DNA of 64,000 nt, taken from Ceriagrion tenellum. Taxonomy: Eukaryota > Arthropoda > Insecta > Odonata > Coenagrionidae. The position numbers were made by a program, and so were the translations under genes. The stretch's first letter is position 1. Every line of letters begins with the position of its first letter. Below are positions 11,546 to 24,200 of the stretch, piece by piece. Location: the NCBI GenBank assembly GCA_963169105.1, contig OY720639.1, positions 90,006,593 through 90,070,592 of the forward strand, in the 5' to 3' direction. A model generated the notes under the pieces. It had not been told where the DNA came from. It saw only the letters and a program-made list of their open reading frames with translations, and ran no database searches.

Positions 11546-12128
11546 TTAAATAACTTTTTCAGGGATGTTTGTGGCAAGTAAATCGAGAACATTTTCCCCT
11601 CTATTAGGCAAATTTACTATTTGATGTAGTGCGTGTGATGCGAACAAGTTAAGCAATGACTCGCAGATTTCTTTGTCCCTACCTCCTGACTTATGACTGC
11701 ATGTTTTACAATCTATCGATGGTGTATTGAAATCTACACCTACAATTATCTGTTGTTCGTTACTATTGGAATTTATGGACCTGATCTGTTTCGCGAGTTC
11801 TAATACTGAGTGTACATCGGAATGGGGTGGTCTATAGTAGGCACAAACGTATATTACTTTAGAATTAGCACATTGAATGGAACACCATACACTTTCTATT
11901 ATATTATGGGGAATCACATCTATTTTGCTGACTATTGTGTTCTTAACTGCGATAAATACTCCCCCTCCCAGTCGACTCTCTCTATCTCTCCTGTATACCC
12001 TAAAATTTACTGGAAAAACTTCACTATCAGCAATATCGCTTGTTAACCAACTTTCGGTTCCTATAATTATGTCAGAATTAGTACTCTCTATAAGGTGATG
12101 GAATTCAGGTATCTTGCTTCTTAAAAAA
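11546..12128 (-). pseudogene. F1 LINE apurinic-like endonuclease domain
   Basis: APE-type endonuclease of a non-LTR element: GTESWL, YRRDRESRLGGGVFIAV, CAYYRPP, VGVDFNTP and a terminal LDLLATN segment. The expected N-terminal NxR motif is missing because of truncation. It is separated from the RT frame by about 160 bp of broken frame. The open frame continues to 12178 but the last part is the tRNA-like neighbour, not endonuclease. Confidence 0.85.
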
Positions 12129-12130
12129 AT

Positions 12131-12203
12131 TCGACTGGATCGGGAATCGAACCACGGACCTTTGGATTTCGCGTCCAATGCTCAGACCACCAAGCTCCCC
12201 AGT
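12131..12203 (-). repeat. tRNA-like (SINE-derived) segment
   Basis: On - it reads as a tRNA-like fold: anticodon stem TTGGA/TCCAA around loop CGCGAAA, box-B-like GGTTCGATTCC, and a poly-T run just after. The T-stem pairs poorly and the loop lacks U33, so it is not a functional tRNA. The block GGTTCGATTCCCG, GTCCAGTCGAATTTTTT (one difference) recurs in the loop of the fold-back at 34800-35055. Confidence 0.55.
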
Positions 12204-12610
12204 CTACCAAGTTTACCCAGTTTATTGGCGCGTACCCAGCAAGTACTACCCAGTTTATTGGCGCGATCTAATCTGTCGTAGTACCAGGGGGTTAATAGTA
12301 TGTTTTTTACGTCGTCAGAGAAATGGTTCTCCTGAAATTTATTTAGGAGGTTAAGCCTATAATTTAATCTACGCTGTGATAGCGAATCCCATCCTAATTC
12401 TTCTAACAGTTCAGACACACTAGCCAACTTATCGTAGCATCGTTTCACAAACCTAGCTCCTCTTCGCTGGACGCGATCTAACTCTGATATCAACCCCGCT
12501 TCGTATGGATCCCATACACTAACAGCATATTCCAGATGAGGCCTAACGATTGAAAAATAACCACGTTCTTTCACGTGTCTATGTAAATACAAGCAATATT
12601 TTTTATCTTT

Positions 12611-13146
12611 ATTAATAGAGACATTTAAAGCTTTCACCATCCATTAATAATACCAAACTCAATCTTCTATCCATCTCAGGTAAAGCAATGTTTTAAAAAA
12701 TTTTAAAATTCGTACAAATTTTATCCAAATTTTTGACCACTTATAAATTTTATAGTATTTATTGCACAATAGCCCTGAGGCTGTAGAAAAAAGTCTTCCG
12801 ACCTTGGCGGCAAGTGGTTTTTGAATTCGTTTCAAAAAACGAGGCCCATCCTCTAGAATAATTACGTGTGCGTATAAAGTGGTCAAATTCAACCTAAATT
12901 ATAATAAGACGGATTGTGGTGATCGAACACAAGAATATAGCATCGCAATTCATGCACCGTAGTTTCACTCGAATCCACTTCCAGATACGAGTGCTCATTC
13001 AAAGGTGAGAGTAGATTAATAAGATGCAGTCTTTAATCTCGCATCGAAACCGATAAACCATTCTTCTGAAAATAAACCTTATCTTGAGGAATTGCGTGAT
13101 GTTTTGACGCGGCGAGCCGGTTAACTAGAACCGAGGAGGAAAAACA
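12611..13146. other. upstream region of esterase B, no feature recognised
   Basis: AT-rich to about 13040, then less so. A 77-residue frame on - (12659-12892) has no recognisable domain. The promoter of gene B should lie here or slightly downstream, but no TATA box or initiator is clear enough to call. Confidence 0.4.
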
Positions 13147-13365
13147 ATGAGCTTACATGGCTTTCCTCCAGCGACAGTCCGTGTGGAGGTCATTCAAGGG
13201 AAGGGCAGGGAAGGGGGATGGGTGGGTGGGGAGGAGAATGGCGGGGGGAGGGGGTATGCTGTTCACGGCGACGTGGATAGACCGCCAATATCAGCCACGG
13301 ATCTGATAAAAAAGACAGTGATCAATGACGCCTACACTCGTTCGCCGATCATAAGAGAAGAATGA
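13147..13365 (+). other. possible upstream ORF of esterase B
   Basis: ATG at 13147 opens a 72-codon frame whose TGA (13363-13365) overlaps the gene B start codon as ATGA. It is Gly/Arg-rich and has no known domain. If the transcript starts upstream of 13147, translation of B would need leaky scanning or reinitiation. Equally, it may simply be unused 5' DNA. Confidence 0.3.
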
Positions 13366-13577
13366 TGAATCTTTCGCTTCCCTACGCGGTGGTGCTGTTT
13401 GCTGGTCTCCTTTCATGTTTCGGCGCGGCCCAGGATGCGGCACCCGGTGATCCGGTGGTGCGGACGCCATTGGGTGCCGTCAGAGGCACTATGATGACGT
13501 CGAGGGGTGGCAGGACAATATACGCCTTCCGTGGTTTGAGGTACGCAAAGCCGCCGGTGGGAAAGCTCAGGTTCCAG
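13362..13577 (+). CDS. esterase B exon 1 (signal peptide)
   Basis: ATG 13362; donor GTGTGT from 13578. It encodes MMNLSLPYAVVLFAGLLSC, then the mature start and RTPLGAVRG, YAFRGLRYAKPPVGKLRFQ. 72 codons, ends in phase 0. Confidence 0.92.
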
Positions 13578-16500
13578 GTGTGTAATCAAGGACTTACAAC
13601 TAAGAATACATTTGTACTACATCCATGAGAATTTCCACTTATGGCAAATCATTCGCCTTTACCGGCACTCGGACCCGATTACTCCGATATCCTGCCGTAG
13701 GTAATTTATAAGCAACTAGCGGACCCGACAGACGTTGTCCTGCCCAAACGTTAGCTTGCCTGCTATTGGCGGGTTCAGAAAATGTTTTTTTCGATTTTCG
13801 AATTTTCGATGAACTTCCGTCGAATTTCGATGAAATTTTCGACCATATACTAAGTGACATGTGGCACTGAGTTTGGCATTTCAATCTTTTCGTTTCGTCA
13901 AAACAACGCCAAGCTACGACGCAAGTACGACGGCTTGCGCATGTATTGATGCGTACGTCAAATAACACAAAATTCGACATCAGCGCCACCTATGGTACAC
14001 AAACATAACTATAAATTATTCTCAGATGGTCAATTATTCATGAACTTCTCAGAAGGTTTTAGAGGTCCATTATTCATGAACTTATGATTTTTATCATTTT
14101 CAAAATATTGGGGGTAGTGGGAGGATGACATTTTGGGGTTTTATGTTCTGATATGCGAAAAATCTTTTTAAAGATTTAAAAAAAAATTTCGTCAAAAAAA
14201 ATTTCCTAGAACTTAATCGCAGCGCCACCTACCGGGTCCAATTGTAAATCTAAACCATCCAGGGATCCACTCAAAAACTCACAAAAAAATTCATCACAAT
14301 CGGTCCAGTCGTTTAGGAGGAGTTGAGTGACATACACACGTACAGAAGAATTTTATATATAAAGATAAAAAGATTATAAGACATAGTTTCCGGCAACACA
14401 TGGTGGAAGTTTATGATGTCATTCATAATAAAAAATACTTGGTTTTATTCCACACTATTTAATATAACTCGACCAATGTTTCGACACGGCGTGTCATCCC
14501 CAGGTAAATCTTTTGGGTCGCGTCCCCCTTAACACACACACACAAATTATGGAGGGGTAAGTAGGTGGAGGGAGAGGGGGAGGAGTGAATTTTTGACGGT
14601 CACAACATATTTAGAGGGAGGGGGTTTGCATGGGGAGTTTAAAGGGGCAAGGTCAGAGGGCTTATCTGTGAAGCCGTGGGGATGGTAGGTGGATTCGGTA
14701 ATAATAAGATTCTTGAATATTTGGTATTTAAAATATTTAACACACAGACAACATTTCGCCAAGTATACTGACATCTTCTGGGCTTTGTGGCACAAAACAG
14801 AGAGACATAGGGTCAGGTAATTGCACAATTATTAGTATAAAAGTTGAGGTATCGAAAATTTACCTAACATTGAGCTTAATATTGAACAATAACAACAAAG
14901 TAAATAACAAGTCCTAACAGTAAAGAAATATGTAAAGAACCAACTATCAAATTAATATAAACAATTCTCAAAGTTTACAAAAAATATGAAATAATTAAGT
15001 AATATTATCTTTATTAATTTATTTTTTTGTAATTTTGCTTTGTAATGTTGTAATTTTTGTAATTTTGTTTGCAAAATTTGTACACAGTTTTTTTCAATTT
15101 AATTGTTTGTTTTTTAATAATTTCTTTACTGTTTGGAGTTGTTATTTCTTTGTTATTGTTCAATATTAAGCTCAATGGTAGGTAATTTTTCGATTTCTCA
15201 ACTTTTGTGCTATCATTTGTATAATTACTGGCTGAATGTCTCTTTGTTTTGTGTTGCAAAGGCCTGAGGATGCCAATATATTTGGCGAAACGTTTGCTGT
15301 GAGTTAAATATATTAATGACCAAATATTCAAGAATATTATTATTATCTACTGAATATTGGTCGAGAAAGTTGTCTACGGTTATTTATAAGTTTAAGTCCT
15401 CGACAAGATATTGAGGTATTCGGATTCAAGTTCCGGCTACCCCGAATGATTTTTTCCTACGTTGAACTGCGCACCTATGTACTCTGAGGGTACTATGTAA
15501 ATGGTCAGACAGTGATACCTGCATTAAGCGACCTACACAAGACCACAGAGAAAATAGTTGCTTAAGGAGATGACCACTGAAGGGGATGTAATTTACATAG
15601 CTTATATGTATGGGAAATTCATGTCATTCCCGAAAAAATCGACCGCTTTAAGAGGTGACCGCTTAAGGGAGGTAGCTCCGGAGGCAGGTTTCACTGCACC
15701 TTGGCTAGTCTCCGATATTTTGTAACTTATTGTTCCATGCCACAGACATATGATTATATTACTCAAGCATTCGCTAACTTCACAATTCATTCTCAAAACC
15801 ATTAGTTTGCCAGTCAATTTGTTTACACAATTTTTTTTACCCGTACGTTTGTATATATATTGTTTCACATGGACATAGTTCCGTATAAGTGTACCAGTAA
15901 ACTACAGACATACTGATTTATTTTCCGACGAAGCCTCCATTGCAACAAATTCCTTCCAATATTGTTGCATTAAAAAATTATTTTCCGTAAACAAAACAGA
16001 AAAGTACAGTATCTCCTGACATATACGTCAAATAACTACTTCGTATTGACATTTTAAAAAGTGAATTCTGATCACATTAATCATACACAAATGCCAAATT
16101 AATAAGTGATCACCATCGAAGTAATAGCCCAATTGAAAACGAGATTTTTCCACTTTCGTTTGCACTGTACTCTGTTGCATATCAAAGTTGAATTTCAAGC
16201 GTCATTCAACGCCAAGATACAAGAAAGGTGTATGCTACATGTTGTTTGATGACAACTCACCCTTTGTTGTGACCCGTGCTGGTTACTTTTTCAGGAGATA
16301 TTGATATATATAGCGACATATATTGTTTTTACATGGACATAGTTCCGTGTAAGAATACCAGTAAACTACAAAAATACTGATTTATTCTTCAACGAAGCCT
16401 CCATTGCAACAAATTCATTCCAATATTGTTGCATTAAAAAACTATTTTCCGTAAACTTGTCTCAGTCCTTGGTCGTGAACGGATGTATCTCTCGCTTTCT

Positions 16501-19500
16501 CGCCATGCCGAACTGTGGAAAGTGTGGTCAAGTTGTTAAGCGCGGCAAAAGCTCTATCGTATCCTGTGGTGATTGTCATGAGCAGTATCATCTCGACTGC
16601 TCTTCAATGACGGAAGAAGACCTGCGGACCCTGGAAGGCCTACAGCGGCCCTGGCACTGTGGTTCATGCCTGATGCAGAAGCGTTCAATGCGCGGGGACA
16701 ACACTCCTGTGAAGAGCAGTGACGACTTGACCGGTGCCGAACCTGTAGCTGCGACGCTAAATGAAATCTTAGCTCGAATCAAGTGCTTACAGGACGAACA
16801 AGGTGAGATCATAAAGTCATTACTCTGGTGTGAAGAGTCGATCAGTGATCTAAATAAGTCCCTCAGTGAGGTCAAAAGTGCAATCACAAATCTTAATGAA
16901 AAGCTCGAAAATACGATCGGTGACTTGCGTCAGTTGCAAAAACGCGTGTTCGAACTAGATAAACACGTTAATCAAATAGAGCAAGAAGCAAAGAAAAATG
17001 TGGTCGAGATTCAGGGAGTTCCATATTGTAAAGGAGAGCTCCTTAGTGCCATCATCCATGAGATAGGCTTGTCCCAAGGAGTCAAAGTGGAAGCCGCTGA
17101 CATTGACTTTGTTTACCGTGTGGGAACACAAAGTGACTCGCATCGGCCCCCCATTATTGTTCTGCGATTTTTGAGGCACAGCACTGCTAGTGAGTTCTTG
17201 AGCAGACGGAGAGTGAAACGTGACCTAAACACTCGTGATATTGGAATTGACAACCTACCCAGTCAGCCCATTTTCATAAATGAGGCACTCACTCAGTGGA
17301 ACCGGAAACTATACGCCAAATCCAGAGAACTCAAAAGAGCAGATAAGTTCAAGTACCTTTGGATACGAGGAGGCAGAATTTATGTGAGGAAACGTGACGG
17401 GGGGGAACGAAGTGTTATTACCTGTCTTGAAGACCTCAGTAACTTTAACTAAATGTCTGACACCCTCGAAATGTTAAAATTCAGTCACGTTAATGCACAG
17501 TCGTTATTCAGGCATATTGACGAATTCCGTGACTACTTTCATAAACATGATTATCACGTTATTGCTGTCTCCGAAAGTTGGCTTAATAAAAATATCTCCT
17601 CGGGCGCTGTTGAATTGAACAATTACAAATTGTTGCGTAACGATAGACCAGGAAGAGTAGGCGGTGGTGTAGGTGTGTATCTTCACGAAAGCTGGTCATT
17701 TAAATTATTATTAAAGGCTGATGGTACTCCTTTCAGACCTGAATACATGTTTTTAGAAATAACTGGAAAGGAAGGTAAAATATTGTTTTGTGTCATATAT
17801 AGACCCCCAAAAACCGGTTTCATATCTGAATGTTTTGAGCCGTCACTTTATAATCTTCTTCCAAGGTACAAAAATGTGATATTGTGTGGTGACCTAAACA
17901 TTGACATGTTGAGGAAAACTTATGATAGTACGTATCTCAGTGACATGTTATTCAGCTGTAATCTATTCCTAGTTCCCTATCAGTCAGCCCACAACCTTAT
18001 GAACAGCAATACTCTCCTAGACCTTTTCATCGTCAACGATTCTTCAAAGGTAGAAGAGTATGAGCAGCACCTTGCCACATTCTTGTCGGAACATGACCTA
18101 ATTTAAGTAAAATATAGATTTAAGTTACGTGCTTATAAGCCCAGTGAAATGTGTTTCCGTTATTTTAAGGGTTTTAATTTAACTGAATTTGAATCAGATG
18201 TATTTGAAAGTGACTGGAGAGAATTTTTCAATACCCATCTTGCGGATAAAAAATTTGACATTTTTAACAAACTTATTCTGAAATTGCTTTATACACATGC
18301 GCCTAGAAAAGTAATTAGGCCAAAGCGTCAACCAGCCCCTTGGTTAACCCCTGAAATTAGGAACTTAATGCCACTCAGAAATCGTCTTCATTGAAATTTC
18401 TGAAGAACTCTTCTACCTCACCTTCACGAGCAATACTAAGTTATTAGAAATCGAGGACAGTACCAAATCCGAACAGCCAAGCAAAAGTTCTATATTGAGT
18501 GTTTTTCTGCATAATGGGACGCCAAATCCATTTGGCAGGAGCTGAGGCGCCTTGGCCTTGGAAAGCCTAGACGTTCCCCATACAAAATGAACTTCCCCTT
18601 GGATGATCTGAACAGCTATTTCCTTACACCAGTCTTCAGGGAAGAAAATTCGTACGAATACCCAGATGACATCTATTTTACTCGTACTGAAAACGGTCAA
18701 ACTTTATTTGATCATACATTATTCTCCGTTTTCGATAGCACGAGGCTCTATTTCCCTTAATACATACCTGACATGCTTTTAAAGCAAGTGAAAACTTTAA
18801 AATCGAATGCTATAGGTGTTGATGGAACCAGTGCAAAAATTTTAAAAGCTATTCTACCCGCTGCAATGCCAATGATACTCAACATCTATAACTTCTCAAT
18901 AAATTACTCCTTTTTTTCCTATCTTGTGTAAATCTGCCTTAGTTAGGCCCATAGCAAAAAAGCCTGCTCCCAAAGACATGTCCGACTTCAGACCAATAGC
19001 GCTACTATGCGCTCTCTCTAAACCCCTGGAGCGCTTAGTTCATACCGCTACAGTGGAACATCTTATGCGGCAAAATTTCTTCGACGAGTATCAATCAGGG
19101 TTTAGAAAACACTTTAGCACACGAACGGCTCTCTTAAAGGTAGCCGATGATATACGTCGATCAATAGACGAAAAGAAAGTAACTGTTTTGGTGCAATTCG
19201 ATCTAAGCAAGGCCTTTGATTCAGTATATCATGACATACTACTGGAACGTATGAGTGGACTTAATTTCTCTTACGCTTACGCTTCCCTTAGCTGGTATCG
19301 TTCCTACCTGTTAAATCGTCAGCAAGCTGTTAAAAAAGAAGACGGCAATGTATCAATTTTCAAACCCGTCTCATGTGGAGTTCCACATGGTTTAATACTT
19401 GGGCCCCTTCTGTTTTGTATTTTCATCAAGGAACTCGCAGGTGAAATATACCATTGCAAATATCATTTTTACGCTGACGACCTGCACATATATATAGAGT

Positions 19501-21150
19501 CCCACCCTTCTGAAATTAACCACGCCACCGCGTTGGTTAACGAGAATATTAAATTTATTTGCGATTGGCTGTTCAAAAGTCGATTAAAACTAAATCCCAA
19601 CAAGACAAAATCAATAATATTTAGAAGTGCTCCTAATGTACGCATGCTCCTTTCAAAAGACCTACCCAAAGTTAGTGTTCTAAATATTCAAATTGACTAC
19701 TCAAACTCAGTCAAAAGCCTTGGAGTTTGCCTGAGCAGTACCTTAGCCTGGCGCGATCAAGTTACTGCTATCTCAAATAAAGTTCACAAAACTCTCCACA
19801 GAATGAAGTATTTCAGGCACTTAATCCCAACAACACTGCGCCAGAGGTTGGTTGAGAGTTTAATATTTCCTAATTTTGATTATTGTTCAATTATATACTC
19901 CGATATGACTAATGAATTAAGCGTTATATTACAAAGACTGCAAAATTCATGTATGCGATTCATTTTTAATATTCGTTTCAACGAGCATGTATCTCCCTAT
20001 TACGCAAAGCTGGGTTGGTTAAAATTGAATCAGAGAAGAACAATTCAAAAGGCCTTAATGTTATTCAAAGTACTGAACTCGAAAACCCCTACTTATTTAT
20101 ATGAAAACTTGATTTTTAATGCCCAAACTAACAAGAGATCGACCCGTATAACAAAAACATTTGACATCCCCAAATATGCACCACAAGATTGGAAATACTT
20201 TCCACATCTCATCCTGTAAATTATTGAACTCGTTGCCTGATAGTATTAAATTTTCTAGGACTGTCTCACAATTTAAAAGGAGTATGGCTGACTTTTTGTC
20301 TCCCAAATGTTCTCTCGCCTCTATATGAGAAGACAAAATTATATGAGATGATATTGTTACATGTTGTTCACTATAATCATTTGCTGTTTTTCTGTCTTGT
20401 AAAATATTCATTTGTTCGCTTTTCATTTTTTCTTATTAATAGGTACTACTGATTGTACATTTTTGTTTTAACATACTATTTCGATTATTGATATTGAGAC
20501 AGTTTTTTCATTTTCATTAACCTCGCTCATTTTATTCTTCCAATTCTTACCTATTCCTGCCCCATCTGGTCTATCTCTTCTCAAACTAATCTTTCATCGC
20601 TGGACTGTGTCTGTAACTTCTTTGCTAAAATAGTTAAGAATAGATTACCACAGTGTCGTAATATGTCCACCAAGGCTATTCTATCCTATCTCTCCATCCC
20701 TAATCTCTCCACTCAAAGACTTACAGCAGACTTAATATTTATTTATAATATTCTTAATTCTACCATCGACTGCCCTTAATTGCTCTCTTATATCAATTTC
20801 AAAGTTCCCTCCCGCCCCACCCGTTCTCACCCTTTACTCCACACGCCCATTCCTAGACTTTCGATCACTAAATGTTCTCTTTTCTTCCACCTCTCCTCTC
20901 TATTGAATTCCCTCCCTTCCCACATTGATCCTTTTGCACTTTCATCTAAATCCTTTATAAGCCTTTCTCTTTTGTATCTTTCACCTAAGTAGTTATTCCC
21001 CCATTTTTCTTTTTTTATATATTTCCATAATTTCTGCTTGCAACCAGTTGTTAAGTTTGCTTGTATATGTCCTTAAGTGTGTGTATTGTTACATGGCCAC
21101 TATAAAATGGCACCATAGCTGTATGTGGTTTTATTACTTTAAATAAATAA

Positions 21151-21235
<85 letters not shown>

Positions 21236-24200
21236 CTCTCTGCTGATTTGAAAGTTGTTTATTTATTTTCCTTTTTTTGTAAGGCTTTGTATTTTGTCCT
21301 TGTAATCCACTCCTCATGAAGGCATGTAAACAAATTCAATGTCCTATGGGACTTTTTCCCAGAAAAATAAAATTGTTTTCCATTCTATTCTATTCTAAAC
21401 TAAACCTGAGCAAACGACCTATGTCTCAGGATTGTCTTTTCCTCGATTTCTACTCCACAAAGGTAACGACTTCATATTCAATGTAGATGATAAAAATATT
21501 TAACATTCGACCTTCTTTTGATGAGGTGCATTAGCGCCACCGTAAATTTTATATATTTGTGAAACAGATTTTCCATCGAAAAAGTGACGAGCATGGACCA
21601 AGAAACGTAGCGAATCGAGTCCGCAGAACGCGCGGCATATATCCGAGTGTTCTTGAATCCCATAGTGAAACGCGAAACCTTTAAGTTCAATTGCTTCAAT
21701 TTAAGTAACTTTATATTGTTTTAACTGCAAGAAATTATTCTATGTGAAAGAATTTCATTGACTCGTATAACTTGACCGGTCAATTGCCAATCGTAACCAA
21801 GAAAGTCTAGTTCCACTGGTCTGAGTCCCTTGGTGGACTAAACTTTTTGTGTTGTGTTGGCTTCCGTAGCTGATGGTAAATGATGATGTTACCCTCAGGT
21901 ATACTTGAAACCCAGCATAACTCGAAATACACATCGGCATCTTTTACTACTGTTTAATAACAACTCATCACTCTAACAACTCACCCCGCTTGAGATATCC
22001 CGCGGTAGTTTATTTTCTAGAAGGACCGAATATCTCTTAGTATCCACGAATAAAATTTTTAACAATGGTTATGAGTATACTAACCGGGGTAATTCATGCT
22101 AGCATGTTTGTCTAAACAGCACTCTATTGGTTTCTGGTTTGGCCTTGTATTGATTGGGGAAGTGTGCAAGGCTAACATTTGAACTGAAACGAGTATTAAA
22201 TGCCTGCTTTTGAATCACCCCGTGCCACGCACCCATCAGGTGGCTTTCACGGTATTCTGTAGACATATTTGTAAGCTTCCCTTTTACGTAAAATACTTAT
22301 TCTCCGTTTTGTCATTCATTTAAAATGTCTCCCTGCACATCTACCATATCTCATACTCGATTCATATCTTAAATTTTTAAGCCCCCGGTGCCAAACTTGG
22401 AGACCTGGGATGGAATTAAGAACGCAACTGAAGACGGAGCGTCCTGTCCGCAGGCCAGTGACTCCCTGACTGGACCCAAGTCCGAGGATTGTCTTTTCCT
22501 CAATGTCTACTCCACAAAGGTAACGACCACTTCTTTCCGTCGCTAGTTATTTCTAACCGACCGGAAATATAAGGGTGAAATAATTTTTAAGACGAACGGA
22601 ATCGTAAATGATGATTGGAGTGATAGATGGCAACTAGAATTAAATTTGAGGAAATGCGCGATTATGAATTTTTGGAAAAAGATTGGCCTTCCCCGGAATA
22701 ATTATAGCATCAAAGAAAATAAAATATGTAACGTAGATTCAATTAAGTACTTAGGCGTCACCATCACTGAAGACATGTCATGGGGGAAACACATCAGGGA
22801 AATAACTAGTGTAGCAAACCGTAGATTAGGATTCGTAAAAAGGGTTCTAGGCAAATGCGATGAGAGAGTACGAGAAAGAAGCTATTTAACACTTGTCAGG
22901 CCTCATTTAGAATATGTCGCCAGTATATGGGATCCGTACGAGGAAGGTATGATTAAAGAATTAGAGCGCGTGCAAAGGAGATCTGCTAGGTTTGTTAAAG
23001 GCCGTTATGATAATTGTATTAGTGTTACGAGGTTAATAGAAGAACTAGGATGGGAATCACTATCAGAACGCAGGTTGAAATTTAGGTTAAACCTTTTAAG
23101 TAAATTCTAAACAGAGTTGTTCACAGATGACGTTAGATATACATAGAGAACCCCTGCGTATTATGCTAGGTTTGATCATATTAACAAAATTAGAGAGATA
23201 GATTGTCGTACCGATAGATTTAAAATGTCATTTTTCCCTCGTACCATAAGAGAGAACAATAGGCAGCGTAGCAAAGGAATAGGTAGGTGAAATATAGTTA
23301 GAGTAGTTCTGTAGTGCATGATGCATGTAATAACAACCAATAATCCATTTCATATTATGTAGATACTAACCATCTAGCTGCATGTGACCATATTATCTAG
23401 CATGTATCCATTAAATATCCTAGTTGCATGTCAACAGTGCATGTTTAGTGATCTTCACCCCCTGCCACACACCCTCGTGGTGGCTCGCAGGGTATCACGT
23501 AGATGTAGATGTAAATGAAAAAATGCGAGCATTTTGAATTAGGTTTTCAGTGCAATAAATTTTCCCCATCTAAATCCGATAATTGTTGACCATTTATATG
23601 TATGTTTTTCATTTCTCTATTAAATGAATAAAAATACTACAATGTCATAGAATTATCTCTAAGGCGACGTGAATTCTAATACATCTAAAAGAAATAACAA
23701 GTAAGGATGAATAAGGGTTTGTGAATGTTTAACATTACATGCTAGGCTATATTAGGCACTTAAGACTAATAATACGTGATAATCATTTCAAGCTTCTAAA
23801 ATAACTTAAAAATAGCACGGTATTATACAGCATTAGACTCATATCCCGAGTATATGCCGGTAACGTACTTCAAATGCACATACTGTAAACGAGACCTCCC
23901 TTTTCCCTGTGCTCTAGCCTAGTATTATTCTCCTATCTGGTTTTTAGCCTACGATTAGAGGCTAGGGGAGTCAATATGACCGGGCCTAGAACTAAATTAA
24001 ATACTTCCAGTCTTTTATGAAATCACTCTGTGTTACTTTGGTGGTAGGTTGTACAGTTCCTCGGAGATGTGAACGTATATTGGTAGGATTAGCACATAAT
24101 TGATATAAGCGATGCGCGTGCACTCGATCGTCCTTGATGACAATATGAGTAAAAGAAAGTTTGGCAAAATGAAGATGCTTCAACTATGTGGTTGCCACCA

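Larger units (their letters stand above)
9084..12130 (-). mobile_element. LINE family F1, longest copy, inserted in F4
   Basis: CR1/Jockey-like non-LTR retrotransposon, about 3 kb, reverse strand. From the 3' end: (CATCTA)n tail at 9084, UTR, RT C-terminus (9386-9724), RT core (9923-11386), endonuclease (11546-12128). It is truncated at the N-terminal side of the endonuclease and has in-frame stops or frameshifts near 9923 and between 11387 and 11545, so it is dead. Its 5' edge abuts a tRNA-like segment (12131-12203). Confidence 0.88.
8655..12610 (-). mobile_element. LINE family F4 copy, split by a nested F1 LINE
   Basis: F4 sequence runs from 8655 (tail 'CTACATCTACGTTATACCC', 'CCACCCAAAGGGTGTGTGG') to 9083 and resumes at 12253 with 'TTTATTGGCGCGATCTAATC'. 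The two halves abut in the uninterrupted F4 copy at 55059-55612. TTTATT is repeated at both edges as a target-site duplication. The right part encodes an RT C-terminus (VRPHLEYAVSVWDPYEAG, DRVQRRGARFVKRCYDKL). Confidence 0.85.
16459..21397 (+). mobile_element. PHD-finger LINE (CR1/Jockey-like), nearly full length
   Basis: ORF1 (16505-17452), ORF2 (17453-20328, broken), then a 3' UTR that ends at an ATTCT repeat near 21397 after 'CCAGAAAAATAAAATTG'. Another LINE 3' end (20525-21230) is nested in the 3' UTR. It sits in intron 1 of esterase B, 20 bp upstream of a partial copy of exon 2. This is the most complete element in the window apart from the ORF2 lesions. Confidence 0.85.

Noticed and set aside
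12131..12203. possible tRNA gene with anticodon CGA
   Set aside because: The anticodon loop lacks U33 and the T-stem does not pair; lies at a transposon junction.
12659..12892. 77-residue frame on -
   Set aside because: AT-rich, no domain, no splice or repeat context.
13147..13365. this frame as an N-terminal extension of esterase B
   Set aside because: It is in a different frame and stops at the start codon of B.
16505..17452. host PHD-finger chromatin gene
   Set aside because: Followed in frame by an AP-endonuclease/reverse-transcriptase ORF; it is LINE ORF1.
21051..21317. 88-residue frame over the AT run
   Set aside because: Mostly Ile-Tyr repeats from the microsatellite.
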